Shown here piece by piece: positions 36,571 through 45,874 of a stretch of 62,716 nt of DNA; position 1 is the first letter of the stretch, and every line of letters starts with the position of its first letter. Location of the stretch: assembly GCA_019637315.1 (NCBI GenBank), contig JAHBVU010000021.1, forward strand, positions 1 through 62,716, written 5' to 3'. Made by a program: the position numbers and the translations under genes. Source of the DNA: Gemmatimonadales bacterium. Its GTDB lineage: Bacteria > Gemmatimonadota > Gemmatimonadetes > Gemmatimonadales > GWC2-71-9. The notes beneath the pieces were generated by a model, which was not told the DNA's origin, did not search any database, and was given only the letters and a program-made list of their open reading frames with translations.

Positions 36571-37915
36571 CGAGCCTGGTCCTGATGCCGCGGGCCGAAT
36601 TCACTGCAAGGACCACCCCGCCAACGGCAACCCATCCCAGGCCCAGCAGCTTGGCCTGCGAATCGAGGCCCCACCAGACATAGCCGATCACGATCGCGCC
36701 AAGGAGGGGACAGATCAGATGGACCAGGTAGTTCCGGCTGCGGTGACGGATCATATAGTGGGCCACCACGCTCGCGTGAAGACAGAGAAACCCGGTCAGC
36801 GCACCGAAGTTGACAATGTACGTTATCCCGCTCGGGTCGCGCTGATAGATCAGGCCGACGACGAGTGAAATGACCGCCACCGCCAGCAGGGCAACATACG
36901 GCGTCCGGAACCTGGGATGCACCTGCGCCAGCGGCGCTGGCAGGAGGCGATCGCGTGCCATGCTGAAGAGAATCCGCGAAACGGCGCTCTGGGAAGCCTG
37001 TGCTGCAGTGATGCCCCAGGAGAACGCCGTCATGCCAGCACAGAGGGTATAGAGCCACTTGCCGCCCGCAATGGCCGCAACGTTGTAGAAGCCATTGTCC
37101 GGATCGGCCGCGAGCGCCTGCCAGTCGGGCTGCAGATTTCCCGCAACGAAGGTCAGGAGCATGAAGAATCCGGCCACCAGAAACAGCACCGTGAGGGTGG
37201 CTCGGCCGGCACTGCGCCCCCCGCCGCGTGCTTCCTCGGCAAGCGTCGAGATTGCGTCGAACCCGAGAAAGCTGAGCACGGCAATACTTGCAGCGGTCAT
37301 CAGGGCCCGAAAGTCGAGATTGGTGGCGTCGAAGACTGGTTTGATGGTCCACCCTTCCCCGGCGCTTCCGGTGCTGACAGCGAGGATGCCGAAACCGAGG
37401 AAGACGGCCAGCGTCACGATCTGAAGCGCCAGGACGACCCGGTTGAACCGTGCGCTCACCACGACTCCACGGTAGTTGATACCCGTGTTGGCCAGCGCAA
37501 AGAGAACCAGCCAGCCCCAGAGCGGCACGGCTGGAATCATGCCAGCCAGGGCAATCGAGGCAAAAACGTAGCAGAGGCTCGGAATCAGCAGATAGTCGAT
37601 CAGGATCATCCAGCCCGCGAGGAAGCCGAACCGACTGCCGAATGCTCGCGAGGCGTAACCATAGACGGAACCTGCCGTCGGCACCGCCTTGGCCATTTCG
37701 CTGTAGGCCAGTGCGGTAAAGAAAATTCCGACAGCGCAGATCAAATAGGTGAGCACCGGCAAGCCATGCGACTCGGTTGCCACGTATCCGTAGATACCCA
37801 TCGGAGCAATCGGCATGATGAACACCAGGCCGTAGACCACCAGGTCCCAGGTCGAGAGTCCCCGGTGCAGCTCCTCCTGATATCCCAGGTCCTGCAGCGT
37901 GCTATCATCCGCCAT
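36563..37915 (-). CDS. APC-family amino acid permease
   Basis: A 450-residue permease with about 12 membrane helices. The opening LSTWDLVVYGLVFIMPIAPM and PTAGSVYGYASRAFG, and ISTLAEEARGGGRSAGRAT after TM6, are typical of APC superfamily amino acid/amine transporters. It would import the substrate of the surrounding catabolic genes. ATG 37915 lies 11 bases inside the end of the formylglutamate amidohydrolase-like gene. The long in-frame extension upstream to 38419 is antisense and rejected. Confidence 0.88.
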   Translation of the reverse strand: MADDSTLQDLGYQEELHRGLSTWDLVVYGLVFIMPIAPMGIYGYVATESHGLPVLTYLICAVGIFFTALAYSEMAKAVPTAGSVYGYASRAFGSRFGFLAGWMILIDYLLIPSLCYVFASIALAGMIPAVPLWGWLVLFALANTGINYRGVVVSARFNRVVLALQIVTLAVFLGFGILAVSTGSAGEGWTIKPVFDATNLDFRALMTAASIAVLSFLGFDAISTLAEEARGGGRSAGRATLTVLFLVAGFFMLLTFVAGNLQPDWQALAADPDNGFYNVAAIAGGKWLYTLCAGMTAFSWGITAAQASQSAVSRILFSMARDRLLPAPLAQVHPRFRTPYVALLAVAVISLVVGLIYQRDPSGITYIVNFGALTGFLCLHASVVAHYMIRHRSRNYLVHLICPLLGAIVIGYVWWGLDSQAKLLGLGWVAVGGVVLAVNSARGIRTRLDV

Positions 37916-38690
37916 CGACGGTGGCCTCCGTGGCGTAATGGATCGTTGCCTCGAGCACGGCGGCGAGACGGTCAGCCCACGCCCCGACGTCGGCTGCGCT
38001 ATCGAGCAGGTCGTTCCGGACTTCGAACAGCACTGCGGGCAGCCTTCGGCCATCGCCATGCACGGGCACCGTGTAGTCGCCATCGGGGTGGATCGAATAG
38101 GGTTGGTTGGCGCCAATGATGAGTCCCGGCGCCCCCAGCGCGGCGACGAGCGCACGACCGTAGCGGGAAGCCGCGCCGAACAGCACGCCAGCATGCCAGG
38201 GGCGCCGGACGCCTCGAAACACCGGGGTAAAGGTGTGGACGCCGACGACGACCGTGGGCCGTCCGCTCGCCTGCCGATGGTCGAGATGAGTCGCGACGGC
38301 GTCGTGATAGGGCGTGAAGTAGCGCTCCGCCCGAAGCTGCCGCTCCCGCCGATCGATGCCGGCATTGCCCGGAATGATGGTGCTCTCGCTGCTGGTTGGA
38401 ATGCTGTCCAGCGCGGCAAGCGGTCGGTTCGGATCGATCAGAAGCCGTGAGTAGCCGTGCAGAAAGAGCGGCGCATCGAGCCGGGCAGCGAGGTCCCGCG
38501 CCAAGGCGGCCGCGCCAATGTCCCAGGCGATATGCCGAGACAGCTCGGGCTCCGCGAGGCCGAGGTTGCCGTAACGGATCGGGATGAAGCGCGAGGCGTG
38601 CTCGCAGAGCAGCACTACAGGCGAGCGTCCCTGCTCGTTGACCCTCTCGACGACCGGTGGGTCCGGCCGATCACTCCCTCCGCGCGACAC
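37905..38690 (-). CDS. N-formylglutamate amidohydrolase-family protein
   Basis: A 261-residue zinc hydrolase of the FGase family: VVLLCEHASRFIP (metal and active-site region), HIAWDIGAAALARDLAARLDAPL, SRLLIDPNRP, VGVHTFTPVFRG and VLFEVRNDLL. Known members hydrolyse N-formyl-L-glutamate. Here the neighbours are a glutamine synthetase-like ligase and a class III aminotransferase and not histidine-utilisation genes, so the true substrate may be another N-acyl or gamma-glutamyl compound. The gap to the next gene is only 3 bases. Confidence 0.87.
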   Translation of the reverse strand: MSRGGSDRPDPPVVERVNEQGRSPVVLLCEHASRFIPIRYGNLGLAEPELSRHIAWDIGAAALARDLAARLDAPLFLHGYSRLLIDPNRPLAALDSIPTSSESTIIPGNAGIDRRERQLRAERYFTPYHDAVATHLDHRQASGRPTVVVGVHTFTPVFRGVRRPWHAGVLFGAASRYGRALVAALGAPGLIIGANQPYSIHPDGDYTVPVHGDGRRLPAVLFEVRNDLLDSAADVGAWADRLAAVLEATIHYATEATVDGG

Positions 38691-38693
38691 CGC

Positions 38694-40049
38694 TCAATAC
38701 ACCGATGCGTACTTGGCGGCGAGGTCTGCCGACGAAAGCCGCTCGACGATCTCGCGCTCCTTGGCCCGCATGGCGCGATACCCGGCCAGCATCTCCTCGC
38801 TGAACCACCCCGACACCACAGGATCAGTTTCCAGCGCTGCCAGCGCCTCGAGCTGCGACCCGGGCAAGCGCCGCACTCCCAGCGCCTGACGCTCGCCGTC
38901 GCTCAGGAAGCCGGGGTCGACGTCGACCAGCGGCGGGGCCGGCAGGTTGGCCCGCAACCCTTCGATACCTGCCCGAATGATGGCACCGAGCGCGAGGTGG
39001 GGACACGCCGACCCATCGAGGGCCCGGTACTCGTAGTGCAGCTGGCGAGCGGGGTCGCCGCCGGCGAGGGTGGTCGTGGGACAGATCCGGAGCGTCGCCT
39101 CCCGATTGCGATCGCCAAAGCAGGTCCAGGCGGCACTCCAGTGGTGCGGCACCAGCCGCGCATACGAGATCACGCTCGGCGCGGTCAAAGCACACAACGC
39201 CGGGAGATGCCGGACGATCCCCGCCGCGAAGCGACCGGACACTTCCGAGACTCGCCCCGGGCGCGCGGCATCGAAGCCGACCGGCTGACCGGCAAGATCG
39301 GTCAGACTGAGGTGCACATGGACGCCGTTCCCGACGCCCTCGGCTGCGGTCCGCGGAGCAAAGCTCGCCCGGCTTCCCAGCAGACGAGCGACCTCCCGGG
39401 TAACCTCCCGAACTACCACGGCGCGATCTGCCGCCGCCAGCGCGCCCGCAGGACGACAGGTCACCTCGAACTGACGCCGGCCGTACTCGGGAAAGAACAT
39501 TTCCGGTTCTGCCCCCGCGTCATCGAGCGCGCGAACGAGCAGCGGGCCCAGCGGATCGGCAATCCGCTGACCCTGGAGCGAGAATGCGGGCGCCACCGGG
39601 CCCTCGCCCAGCAACTGGAACTCATGTTCGAAGGCCGCGACGATCCCGAAACCAAGCGCCTCCAAGTCGCGAATCGCCCCGCGGAGGAAGCTGCGCGGGC
39701 AGCAACCCCACGGCACCCCGTCCGTGTCGACGATGTCGCACTGATAGACGTGCAACGGCGTGGCGCCAGGAAGATCCGTCACCGAGAAGCCGGCCTGCGG
39801 ATCGGGCAGCAGTCGCAGGTCGCCACTCGAGCCCCAGGGATTGTCGGCACCGATCGGATCGAATGCAGTGATGGCAGCATTGGCGGGCACCCAACCGCAG
39901 CCCTTGGCAAGCCAGCGGTCGAGGTCGGCGTATGGCACCGCCCTGCCGCGCGTGATGCCTGCCCAGTCGGTCGTCACGAAGCTGACGAGTTCCGAGCCCC
40001 AGCCCGGATCGATATCCCGCGCGTTACCCATCCGTACCCCGTCTCCCAT
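38694..40049 (-). CDS. glutamine synthetase-family ligase (PuuA/GlnT-like)
   Basis: A 451-residue protein with the glutamine synthetase fold: a beta-grasp N-terminal part (VSFVTTDWAGITRGRAVP), AAFEHEFQLL (metal Glu), GVHVHLSLTD (metal His), and NREATLRICP (nucleotide/glutamate Arg). It lacks the adenylylation loop of housekeeping GlnA. Relatives gamma-glutamylate amines such as putrescine or ethanolamine. Next to an APC permease and an aminotransferase, gamma-glutamylation of an imported amine is plausible. A second ATG six codons downstream is an alternative start. Confidence 0.87.
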   Translation of the reverse strand: MGDGVRMGNARDIDPGWGSELVSFVTTDWAGITRGRAVPYADLDRWLAKGCGWVPANAAITAFDPIGADNPWGSSGDLRLLPDPQAGFSVTDLPGATPLHVYQCDIVDTDGVPWGCCPRSFLRGAIRDLEALGFGIVAAFEHEFQLLGEGPVAPAFSLQGQRIADPLGPLLVRALDDAGAEPEMFFPEYGRRQFEVTCRPAGALAAADRAVVVREVTREVARLLGSRASFAPRTAAEGVGNGVHVHLSLTDLAGQPVGFDAARPGRVSEVSGRFAAGIVRHLPALCALTAPSVISYARLVPHHWSAAWTCFGDRNREATLRICPTTTLAGGDPARQLHYEYRALDGSACPHLALGAIIRAGIEGLRANLPAPPLVDVDPGFLSDGERQALGVRRLPGSQLEALAALETDPVVSGWFSEEMLAGYRAMRAKEREIVERLSSADLAAKYASVY

Positions 40050-40076
40050 GGTTAGGGCTCAGGCCGAGTCGCGGCC

Positions 40077-40742
40077 TCACTGAACAAGCCCTGCGAGGCG
40101 GCCGACGACCGTGGCGGTATCGGCAGTCCAGCAGTAGCCGCTGAGCGCGCGCAGTGCCGATTCATGGCGCTCCACCGATGCCGCTGCGCAGGCGTCGTGC
40201 ACCAGGGTGACGAGATAGCCGCGATCGGCGGCATCCCGGACGGCCATGTCGACGCACTGATCCGTGACCATTCCGGCGACGATCAGGAATCGTGTCTCGA
40301 GATTGGTGAGCACGTAGTCGATCGCGGTCGAGTTGAAGACCCCGGACGAGGTCTTGGGCAGCACGATCTCGTTGGTGATCGGCTCGAGTTCCGGAATCAC
40401 CCGCCCCAGCGGGGAACCCTTGGGCACATGAATCGGCGAGAGCTTGTGATCGAGCGAGCGGTCCCGCCCGTCCTCGGTCAGGCTTTCGATGACCGTGTGA
40501 ACCACCTGGGCCCCGCCCGCCCGCGCGGCCGCCAGCAACCGACGTTGATTCGGGATGACGCGCTCTCGGAGTTCGCGATAGAGATAGTCGTCGGGTGAGG
40601 CGTCGGGATAGTCGGGATCGAGACCAGGTTCCACCCAGATCCGCTGCATGTCGACGAGGAGCAGCGTGACATGGTGCGGGGCATACGGCATATCGCGAGC
40701 AATGATGCTGCCAGCCCGAACAATCTCGACGCGACGGCCCAT
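40077..40742 (-). CDS. isochorismatase-like cysteine hydrolase
   Basis: A 221-residue alpha/beta hydrolase of the isochorismatase superfamily with its Asp-Lys-Cys triad visible: LLLVDMQ (Asp), LPKTSSGVFNST (Lys) and VTDQCVD (Cys). Members include N-carbamoylsarcosine amidase and ureidoacrylate amidohydrolase, so removal of a carbamoyl group is attractive next to a hydantoinase-type enzyme. Only 3 bases separate its start from the end of the RpiR regulator gene. Confidence 0.88.
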   Translation of the reverse strand: MGRRVEIVRAGSIIARDMPYAPHHVTLLLVDMQRIWVEPGLDPDYPDASPDDYLYRELRERVIPNQRRLLAAARAGGAQVVHTVIESLTEDGRDRSLDHKLSPIHVPKGSPLGRVIPELEPITNEIVLPKTSSGVFNSTAIDYVLTNLETRFLIVAGMVTDQCVDMAVRDAADRGYLVTLVHDACAAASVERHESALRALSGYCWTADTATVVGRLAGLVQ

Positions 40743-40745
40743 TGA

Positions 40746-41627
40746 TCAATCCGCTTTCTCAACGAGTACGTGGTTGGTCATCTCGGCACGAAGCGCCTCG
40801 AGCCGGCTCAACCGGCCGCGCGCCTTGTCACCCAGACGGGCCGTGACCGCCGCAACGAACGCCTCGACCTGGGCCAAGGCCGGCACCAGTGAGTCGAACG
40901 GCGAGATCGTTTCGACCGGCGCTGCAATGACCGCATCAGCCAGCCGCGCAAGCGGCGACCCCGAGCCATCGGTAAAGAGCAGCAATTGCGCGCCAGAGCC
41001 AACCGCCTGCTCGGCAAAGGCAATCACATCCGGCTGATAGCGTCGATAGTCGAACACCACAATCACATCGCGGGCGGTCATGTCGATCAGGCTGTCGATC
41101 AGCACGGCGCCGCTGCCGTCGAGCCAGGCACAGTCACGCCGCAGCAACCGCAGGTGCTCCCAGAGATATCCCGCCAGGAAGCGACTGAACCGGCCGCCCA
41201 GACAGTGAATCCGCTGGCGCCGATCGGCGGCCAGTTCGACCGCCCGGTCCCATTCCGGCTCCGCAATCAGGTCGCGGGCGCCCGCCAGACCATGCGCCGC
41301 CGAGGCGAGAAACGCCCCATAGAGGTCGTCCTGGGCCAGGGCCTTCCGCCGCGAGGCAAGCAGTGTCAGCGGCGAGCTCATTCGCTCGCTCACCTCGGCC
41401 AGCACCGCCTGCTGAAACTCTCCGAACTGCCGGAAACCAAGCTTCTGGACCAGCCGCAGCACGGTGGGGTCGCTCACGCCGGCCCGCTCGGCCAGGGAGG
41501 CTACCGTCCCGAGCCCCGAAGCCGGGTAGTCGGCCAACAGGGTCCGAACCACCTTCCGCTCGGACCGGGTGTAGACGTGGGCCGGTTGGCGGAGCAGTTG
41601 GCGAATGGTCTGGCGAGCTCGGGCCAT
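40746..41627 (-). CDS. MurR/RpiR-family transcriptional regulator
   Basis: A 293-residue regulator. The N-terminal HTH_6 domain contains TRSERKVVRTLLADYP and the recognition helix DPTVLRLVQKLGFRQFGEFQ; the SIS ligand-binding domain occupies ~120-260 (IHCLGGRFSRFLAGYL, DVIVVFDYRRYQPDVIAFA). It is the first gene of the catabolic operon and probably controls it. SIS domains usually bind phosphosugars, but RpiR members beside amine or hydantoin genes also exist. ATG 41627 starts it; the long extension to 42953 is antisense. Confidence 0.9.
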   Translation of the reverse strand: MARARQTIRQLLRQPAHVYTRSERKVVRTLLADYPASGLGTVASLAERAGVSDPTVLRLVQKLGFRQFGEFQQAVLAEVSERMSSPLTLLASRRKALAQDDLYGAFLASAAHGLAGARDLIAEPEWDRAVELAADRRQRIHCLGGRFSRFLAGYLWEHLRLLRRDCAWLDGSGAVLIDSLIDMTARDVIVVFDYRRYQPDVIAFAEQAVGSGAQLLLFTDGSGSPLARLADAVIAAPVETISPFDSLVPALAQVEAFVAAVTARLGDKARGRLSRLEALRAEMTNHVLVEKAD

Positions 41628-41646
41628 CGGGAACTGCCTCGATCGA

Positions 41647-41662
41647 TGTTGCAGTATCAACA
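41647..41662. promoter_or_regulatory. candidate RpiR operator
   Basis: The inverted repeat TGTTG-CAGTAT-CAACA lies 20 bases upstream of the rpiR-type regulator start, in the AT-rich divergent intergenic region. A half-site GGCAACA follows at 41674-41680. This fits autoregulation of the operon. Confidence 0.45.
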
Positions 41663-41795
41663 ATATCGTACCTGGCAACAAAAATGTAGGCCAATCAACA
41701 GTCGTTCTTTCCGTTGCCGGGCGGCCCTTTGTCAGGTAAGCTTGAAACTTGTCCCCAAGATCATAGGCATCGCCCGCTCCCCCGAGGAGGACCGT

Positions 41796-43838
41796 ATGCT
41801 CCCCATTCCGACGCTCAGGCTTGGCCTCGTGCTCGGGCTGACCGTTGCCGGCACCGGTCTGCTCACGGCCCAGGCACCGCGCACCGACCGTCTGCAGCTC
41901 GCCGACTATCTCGACTTCGAGCAGGTCCAGTCGCCTCAGCTTTCGCCCGACGGCCGCCAGGTCATCTACGGGCGCCGCTGGGTGGACAAGCTGAACGACC
42001 GCTGGGAGTCGTCGATCTTCCTGATGAACAGTGATGGATCCCGACCCCGGGCGCTGGTGACGGGCGGCTCGCCGCGCTGGTCGCCGGATGGTTCCCGGAT
42101 TGCCTATGTGGCGCGGGGCGAACCGAGCGGCAGCCAGATCTGGGTGCGCTGGATGGACGCGGAGGGAGCAACGACGCAGATCACCCGCCTGCTCGAGGCC
42201 CCAACGGACCTGGCGTGGTCGCCGGATGGCAAATGGATTGCCTTCCGGATGCTGGTGCCCGAGACCGAAGGATGGAAGATCGAAGGTCAGGTCAGCGCAC
42301 TCCGACCACGGGGCGCCACCTGGACCCAGGCCCCGCGGGTGGTCGAGCAGCTCTCCTATCGCCGCGATGGTCAGGGCTTCATCCGGTCCGGCACCCAGCA
42401 GCTCTTCGTCGTCCCGGCCGATGGCGGCACACCGCGTCAGGTGAGCAGCGGCGCCTGGAGCGTCGGTGCTCCGGCCTGGCTGCCCGACGGCCGCACCATC
42501 ACCTTCTCCTCCGGTCCTCGAACCGAGGACGCCGAGTATGCCTGGCGCGAGTCGGACGTGTTCTCGATCGATGTCGAGACCGGCGCCATCAAGCAGCTGA
42601 CGACGCGCAAGGGCCCGGACAACAATCCGGTTCCCTCCCCTGACGGCAAGCAGATCGCCTATACCGGCTACGACTGGTCGACCGACACCTGGGTCGACTC
42701 GAAGCTCTACGTGATGAACGCCGACGGCAGCGGTTCGCGCGTGCTGGCCGACATCGATCGCAGTCCCGCCAACCTGACCTGGGCCCATGACGGCAGTGGC
42801 GTCTACTTCACTGCCCAGAGCGAGGGCAGTCAGAATCTCTGGTTCGCGCCGTTGCGGGGCTCGGCACGCCAGGTCACCAAGGGCGTCCAGATGCTCGCAA
42901 TCTCGGACATCGCCCGCGACGGCACCGTGCTGGGCACCCTGAGTTCGTTCCACGAACCGGGCGATGTCGTGCGATTCAACCTGCGCGCACCCGACGCGAT
43001 CACGAAGCTGACGGACGTCAACGCCGATATCCTGGCCGGCAAGCGCCTCGGCCAGGTCGAAGAGATCTGGTACACCTCGGTCGACGACTTCCGGGTGCAG
43101 GGCTGGATCATCAAGCCGCCCGACTTCGATCCGTCACGCAAGTATCCGATGATGCTGGTCATCCATGGTGGCCCGCATTCGATGTACAGCGTGGCTTTCA
43201 ACTTCGGCTGGCAGGAGCATGCGGCCAACGGCTACGTCGTGCTCTACACCAACCCGCGGGGCAGTACCGGCTATGGCAGCGCCTTCGGCAATGCGATCAA
43301 GAATGCCTACCCGGGCAAGGACTACGACGATCTGATGCGCGGTGTCGACGTCACCATTGCCAAAGGCTACATCGACGAGCAGAACATGTTCGTCTACGGC
43401 TGCAGCGGCGGCGGAGTCCTGACCTCCTGGATCGTCGGCAAGACCGATCGTTTCGCCGCTGCCTCGGCCAACTGTCCGGTCACGAACTGGCTCAGCTTCG
43501 TCGGCACCACCGACGGCGCCACCTGGTACCGGAACTTCGAAAAGTTCCCCTGGGAGGATCCGAGCGAGCATCTCCGCCGGTCGCCGCTGATGTACGTTGG
43601 CAACGTCAAGACGCCCACCATGCTGATGACTGGTGTCAATGACCTGAGGACCCCGATGCCGCAGACGGAGGAGTACTACCAGGCGCTCCGGATGCTCAAG
43701 GTGCCGACCGCGATGATTCGCTTCAACGACGAATGGCACGGCACCAGCTCCAAGCCGTCGAACTTCCTGCGGACACAGCTCTACCTCCGCGAGTGGTTCA
43801 AGAAGTACGCTCGAGGAGAGCAGCGGACCACGCAGTGA
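41796..43838 (+). CDS. secreted S9-family (prolyl oligopeptidase/acylaminoacyl) peptidase
   Basis: A 680-residue serine peptidase with a Sec signal peptide (TLRLGLVLGLTVAGTGLLTAQ). Several beta-propeller blades (SPQLSPDGRQVIYGRR, PRWSPDGSRIAYVAR) precede a C-terminal alpha/beta hydrolase with triad Ser537 (GCSGGG), Asp616 (GVNDLR) and His648 (EWHGTS). It would trim oligopeptides in the periplasm. The ATG follows a strong GAGGAGG site. The next gene starts with GTG overlapping its stop. It is divergent from the RpiR operon. Confidence 0.92.
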   Translation: MLPIPTLRLGLVLGLTVAGTGLLTAQAPRTDRLQLADYLDFEQVQSPQLSPDGRQVIYGRRWVDKLNDRWESSIFLMNSDGSRPRALVTGGSPRWSPDGSRIAYVARGEPSGSQIWVRWMDAEGATTQITRLLEAPTDLAWSPDGKWIAFRMLVPETEGWKIEGQVSALRPRGATWTQAPRVVEQLSYRRDGQGFIRSGTQQLFVVPADGGTPRQVSSGAWSVGAPAWLPDGRTITFSSGPRTEDAEYAWRESDVFSIDVETGAIKQLTTRKGPDNNPVPSPDGKQIAYTGYDWSTDTWVDSKLYVMNADGSGSRVLADIDRSPANLTWAHDGSGVYFTAQSEGSQNLWFAPLRGSARQVTKGVQMLAISDIARDGTVLGTLSSFHEPGDVVRFNLRAPDAITKLTDVNADILAGKRLGQVEEIWYTSVDDFRVQGWIIKPPDFDPSRKYPMMLVIHGGPHSMYSVAFNFGWQEHAANGYVVLYTNPRGSTGYGSAFGNAIKNAYPGKDYDDLMRGVDVTIAKGYIDEQNMFVYGCSGGGVLTSWIVGKTDRFAAASANCPVTNWLSFVGTTDGATWYRNFEKFPWEDPSEHLRRSPLMYVGNVKTPTMLMTGVNDLRTPMPQTEEYYQALRMLKVPTAMIRFNDEWHGTSSKPSNFLRTQLYLREWFKKYARGEQRTTQ

Positions 43839-45013
43839 CTCCTCCCGCTGCCGACCTGGCGCCTGTCCGTCTCCGCGGCTGGCGCCGGATCGGCAGGGAC
43901 ATTGGGCTGCTGGGCATCCTGACCGGCCTGCCGGGCTGCGCGCCTGATACGCCGGCCGATACGGCAGCTGCAGCAGAGGCACTCGAGCCCCTGCTGATCA
44001 TCCAGTCGCCCGATACGGGCAACGTCTTCTTTTCCCGAACCGGCAGCGCTATCGTCACCCCGGATTCCCAGGTCATCGTCGATGCGGGAGATGCCGGGCA
44101 GCTCCTCGTTTTCGACCAGAGCGGACGATTGCTGCACACAATCGGCAGACGTGGTCAAGGCCCGGGCGAGTTCCGGTCAGTGGCGTCGTTCGGCATCCGA
44201 GCCGACTCGCTCTGGGTTTTCGATTACGTCGCTCGGCGCGTCACAACGTTCTCGCTCGCCACCGGGCGCGTCGCAAGCTCGCTCGCAACGTCCCCGTCCC
44301 TTCCCGGCTGGAGCGGTCCGATCCGAATCGCGGCCCTGCTCGAAGGCGGGGGCATGCTGGTTCAGGGGCACTCGCGGCTTGGCGATGCTTCGGGGCCAAG
44401 CGTCATTCCATTCGGCGTCGTGAGCTCATCCGGTCGATACACACCCATTGGTACGCTAGACCTGGCTGGGACGAGCTTTCAACTCGTCCAGCCCAACGGC
44501 ACGAGCATCGTCGGGATCCAGCCGTTCACGCCGCGACCCTCGCTGGTGCCCGCGCCACGAGGCGATCGCTTCGCCTTCGTGGAACCCGGCGATACGGGGG
44601 TCAGCATCACCATGTTCGGCAGCGACGGGCGGGTCCGGTACCAGACGCACCTGGCGATACGCGGAGAAGAGCTCACCCGCTCGGTCGCAGATTCGATCCT
44701 GACCCGGATGGCACCGCACGTCGCGTCCGCCGAGGGAGGGGCCATCCACAGACCGCGACGACTCCCTGCCGTATCGTGGGCACTCGCCGACAATGACGGC
44801 AGTCTGTGGCTCGCGCTCGATCCGCCGGGACTCGAGCGCACGGCCTTGCGATGGCTCATCGTCGACCCGGACGGTCGACAGGCGGGCACGGTACTCGTAC
44901 CAAGCGAGCACCGCGTCGTCCGCCCCGACGGGTCGAGCTACTGGGCGTGGGTGCTCGACTCGCTCGACGTGCCTGCCCTTGGCCGCTACTCGTGGACGGC
45001 AGCAGTGCGGTAG
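43835..45013 (+). CDS. beta-propeller lipoprotein of unknown function
   Basis: A 392-residue protein. The GTG at 43835 overlaps the peptidase stop (GTGA) and gives a signal ending in the lipobox LPGC at about residue 36. The mature part has 6-bladed propeller features: VIVDAGDAGQLLVFDQSGRLLHTIG, GRRGQGPGEFRSV, SLWVFDYVARRVTTF, GSLWLALDPPG. Such BF-type propellers occur widely in Gemmatimonadota and Bacteroidota. No catalytic residues are recognised. Confidence 0.8.
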   Translation: MTPPAADLAPVRLRGWRRIGRDIGLLGILTGLPGCAPDTPADTAAAAEALEPLLIIQSPDTGNVFFSRTGSAIVTPDSQVIVDAGDAGQLLVFDQSGRLLHTIGRRGQGPGEFRSVASFGIRADSLWVFDYVARRVTTFSLATGRVASSLATSPSLPGWSGPIRIAALLEGGGMLVQGHSRLGDASGPSVIPFGVVSSSGRYTPIGTLDLAGTSFQLVQPNGTSIVGIQPFTPRPSLVPAPRGDRFAFVEPGDTGVSITMFGSDGRVRYQTHLAIRGEELTRSVADSILTRMAPHVASAEGGAIHRPRRLPAVSWALADNDGSLWLALDPPGLERTALRWLIVDPDGRQAGTVLVPSEHRVVRPDGSSYWAWVLDSLDVPALGRYSWTAAVR

Positions 45014-45071
45014 CGGATAGCGGCCGACCCCGGGACCGGTTACAATCAGCCGTCCCCAAAGGAGTTGTCGC

Positions 45072-45389
45072 ATGCCGGCACCCGGCGTCATCGTCGTCAT
45101 CGAGTATCACGCGCGCGCTGATCGGGTCGATGCGGCCCGAGCGGCCCTGCAGGACCTGATCGAGATCGTGGTTCGCGAAGAGCCCAACTGTTTCGGGATC
45201 CGGCTGCATCAGCACGTCGAGGACCCCGCCCGCATCCTGCTTTGGGAAGCATGGACCGATCAGGCCGCGTTTACGGGACCGCATCTGGAGACACCGCATC
45301 TCACGGCATTCCGGGAGCGCGCTCCGGAGCTCTTCACCGGCCCGCCGGCGCTGTCGTTCTGGACCCAGCATTCGGACGTAACGCGATGA
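45072..45389 (+). CDS. ABM-domain (antibiotic biosynthesis monooxygenase-like) protein
   Basis: A 105-residue dimeric alpha-beta barrel protein: VIVVIEYHARADRVDAARAAL opens the fold, PNCFGIRLHQHVEDPARILLWEAWTD is the characteristic central strand, and ETPHLTAFRE closes it. Members act as small cofactor-free oxygenases or quinone/haem handlers; the substrate is unknown. AAAGGAG precedes the ATG. The stop overlaps the next gene as ATGA. Confidence 0.85.
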   Translation: MPAPGVIVVIEYHARADRVDAARAALQDLIEIVVREEPNCFGIRLHQHVEDPARILLWEAWTDQAAFTGPHLETPHLTAFRERAPELFTGPPALSFWTQHSDVTR

Positions 45390-45859
45390 TCGACGGGTCG
45401 GGTCGCCTGGCCATTGCCGGTGTGGCCCTGCTGTTCGGATTGGGATGCAAGCACACGCCGACTCACGCCATCGAGTTTGCCGGCGAGGCGAGCGGGGTGC
45501 GGATCTGCCGGGATTCGTTTGCGCAGGGCGCATTCGAGTGCCGATACACCCGCACCCACCATCGTCTCTGGATGATGTACGACCCTAACTCCGGCATCGA
45601 GACCTTCCTTCGGTATGAGGACCTGCCTGGCGCAACGGCAGCGTCGGCCTATGACTCGGCACGCAGCCGGATCGAGGCCGATCTGGGACCGGGCACGCCT
45701 TGCGCCAATCAGCACTTGTCCTGGTTGATCGGTACCGATGTACTGCACCTGATTCTCCGCGCGCCCGACTCTGCCCCAGCGGACAGTTCCGCGCGGATTT
45801 GGACCATCGCCACCTTTGGCGGCCGAAGCACCGGCGGCGCCTGCCAGCCGGCCGGTTGA
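45386..45859 (+). CDS. small lipoprotein, unknown function
   Basis: A 157-residue protein starting at an ATG that overlaps the ABM gene stop (ATGA). The signal peptide ends in the lipobox GLGC at about residue 19. Cys pairs (ICRDS, FECRY, TPCANQ, GACQPAG) suggest two disulfides in the periplasm. No family is recognised. The following HD-domain gene starts 16 bases on. Confidence 0.7.
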   Translation: MIDGSGRLAIAGVALLFGLGCKHTPTHAIEFAGEASGVRICRDSFAQGAFECRYTRTHHRLWMMYDPNSGIETFLRYEDLPGATAASAYDSARSRIEADLGPGTPCANQHLSWLIGTDVLHLILRAPDSAPADSSARIWTIATFGGRSTGGACQPAG

Positions 45860-45874
45860 GGCCGAACCGGACGG

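Noticed and set aside
36563-38419. 618-residue version of the APC permease
   Set aside because: The first ~168 residues are antisense-like shadow sequence over the FGase gene; the permease N-terminus starts at ATG 37915.
40746-42953. 735-residue extension of the RpiR-family regulator
   Set aside because: The extra N-terminal part is antisense to the S9 peptidase; a normal HTH N-terminus begins at ATG 41627.
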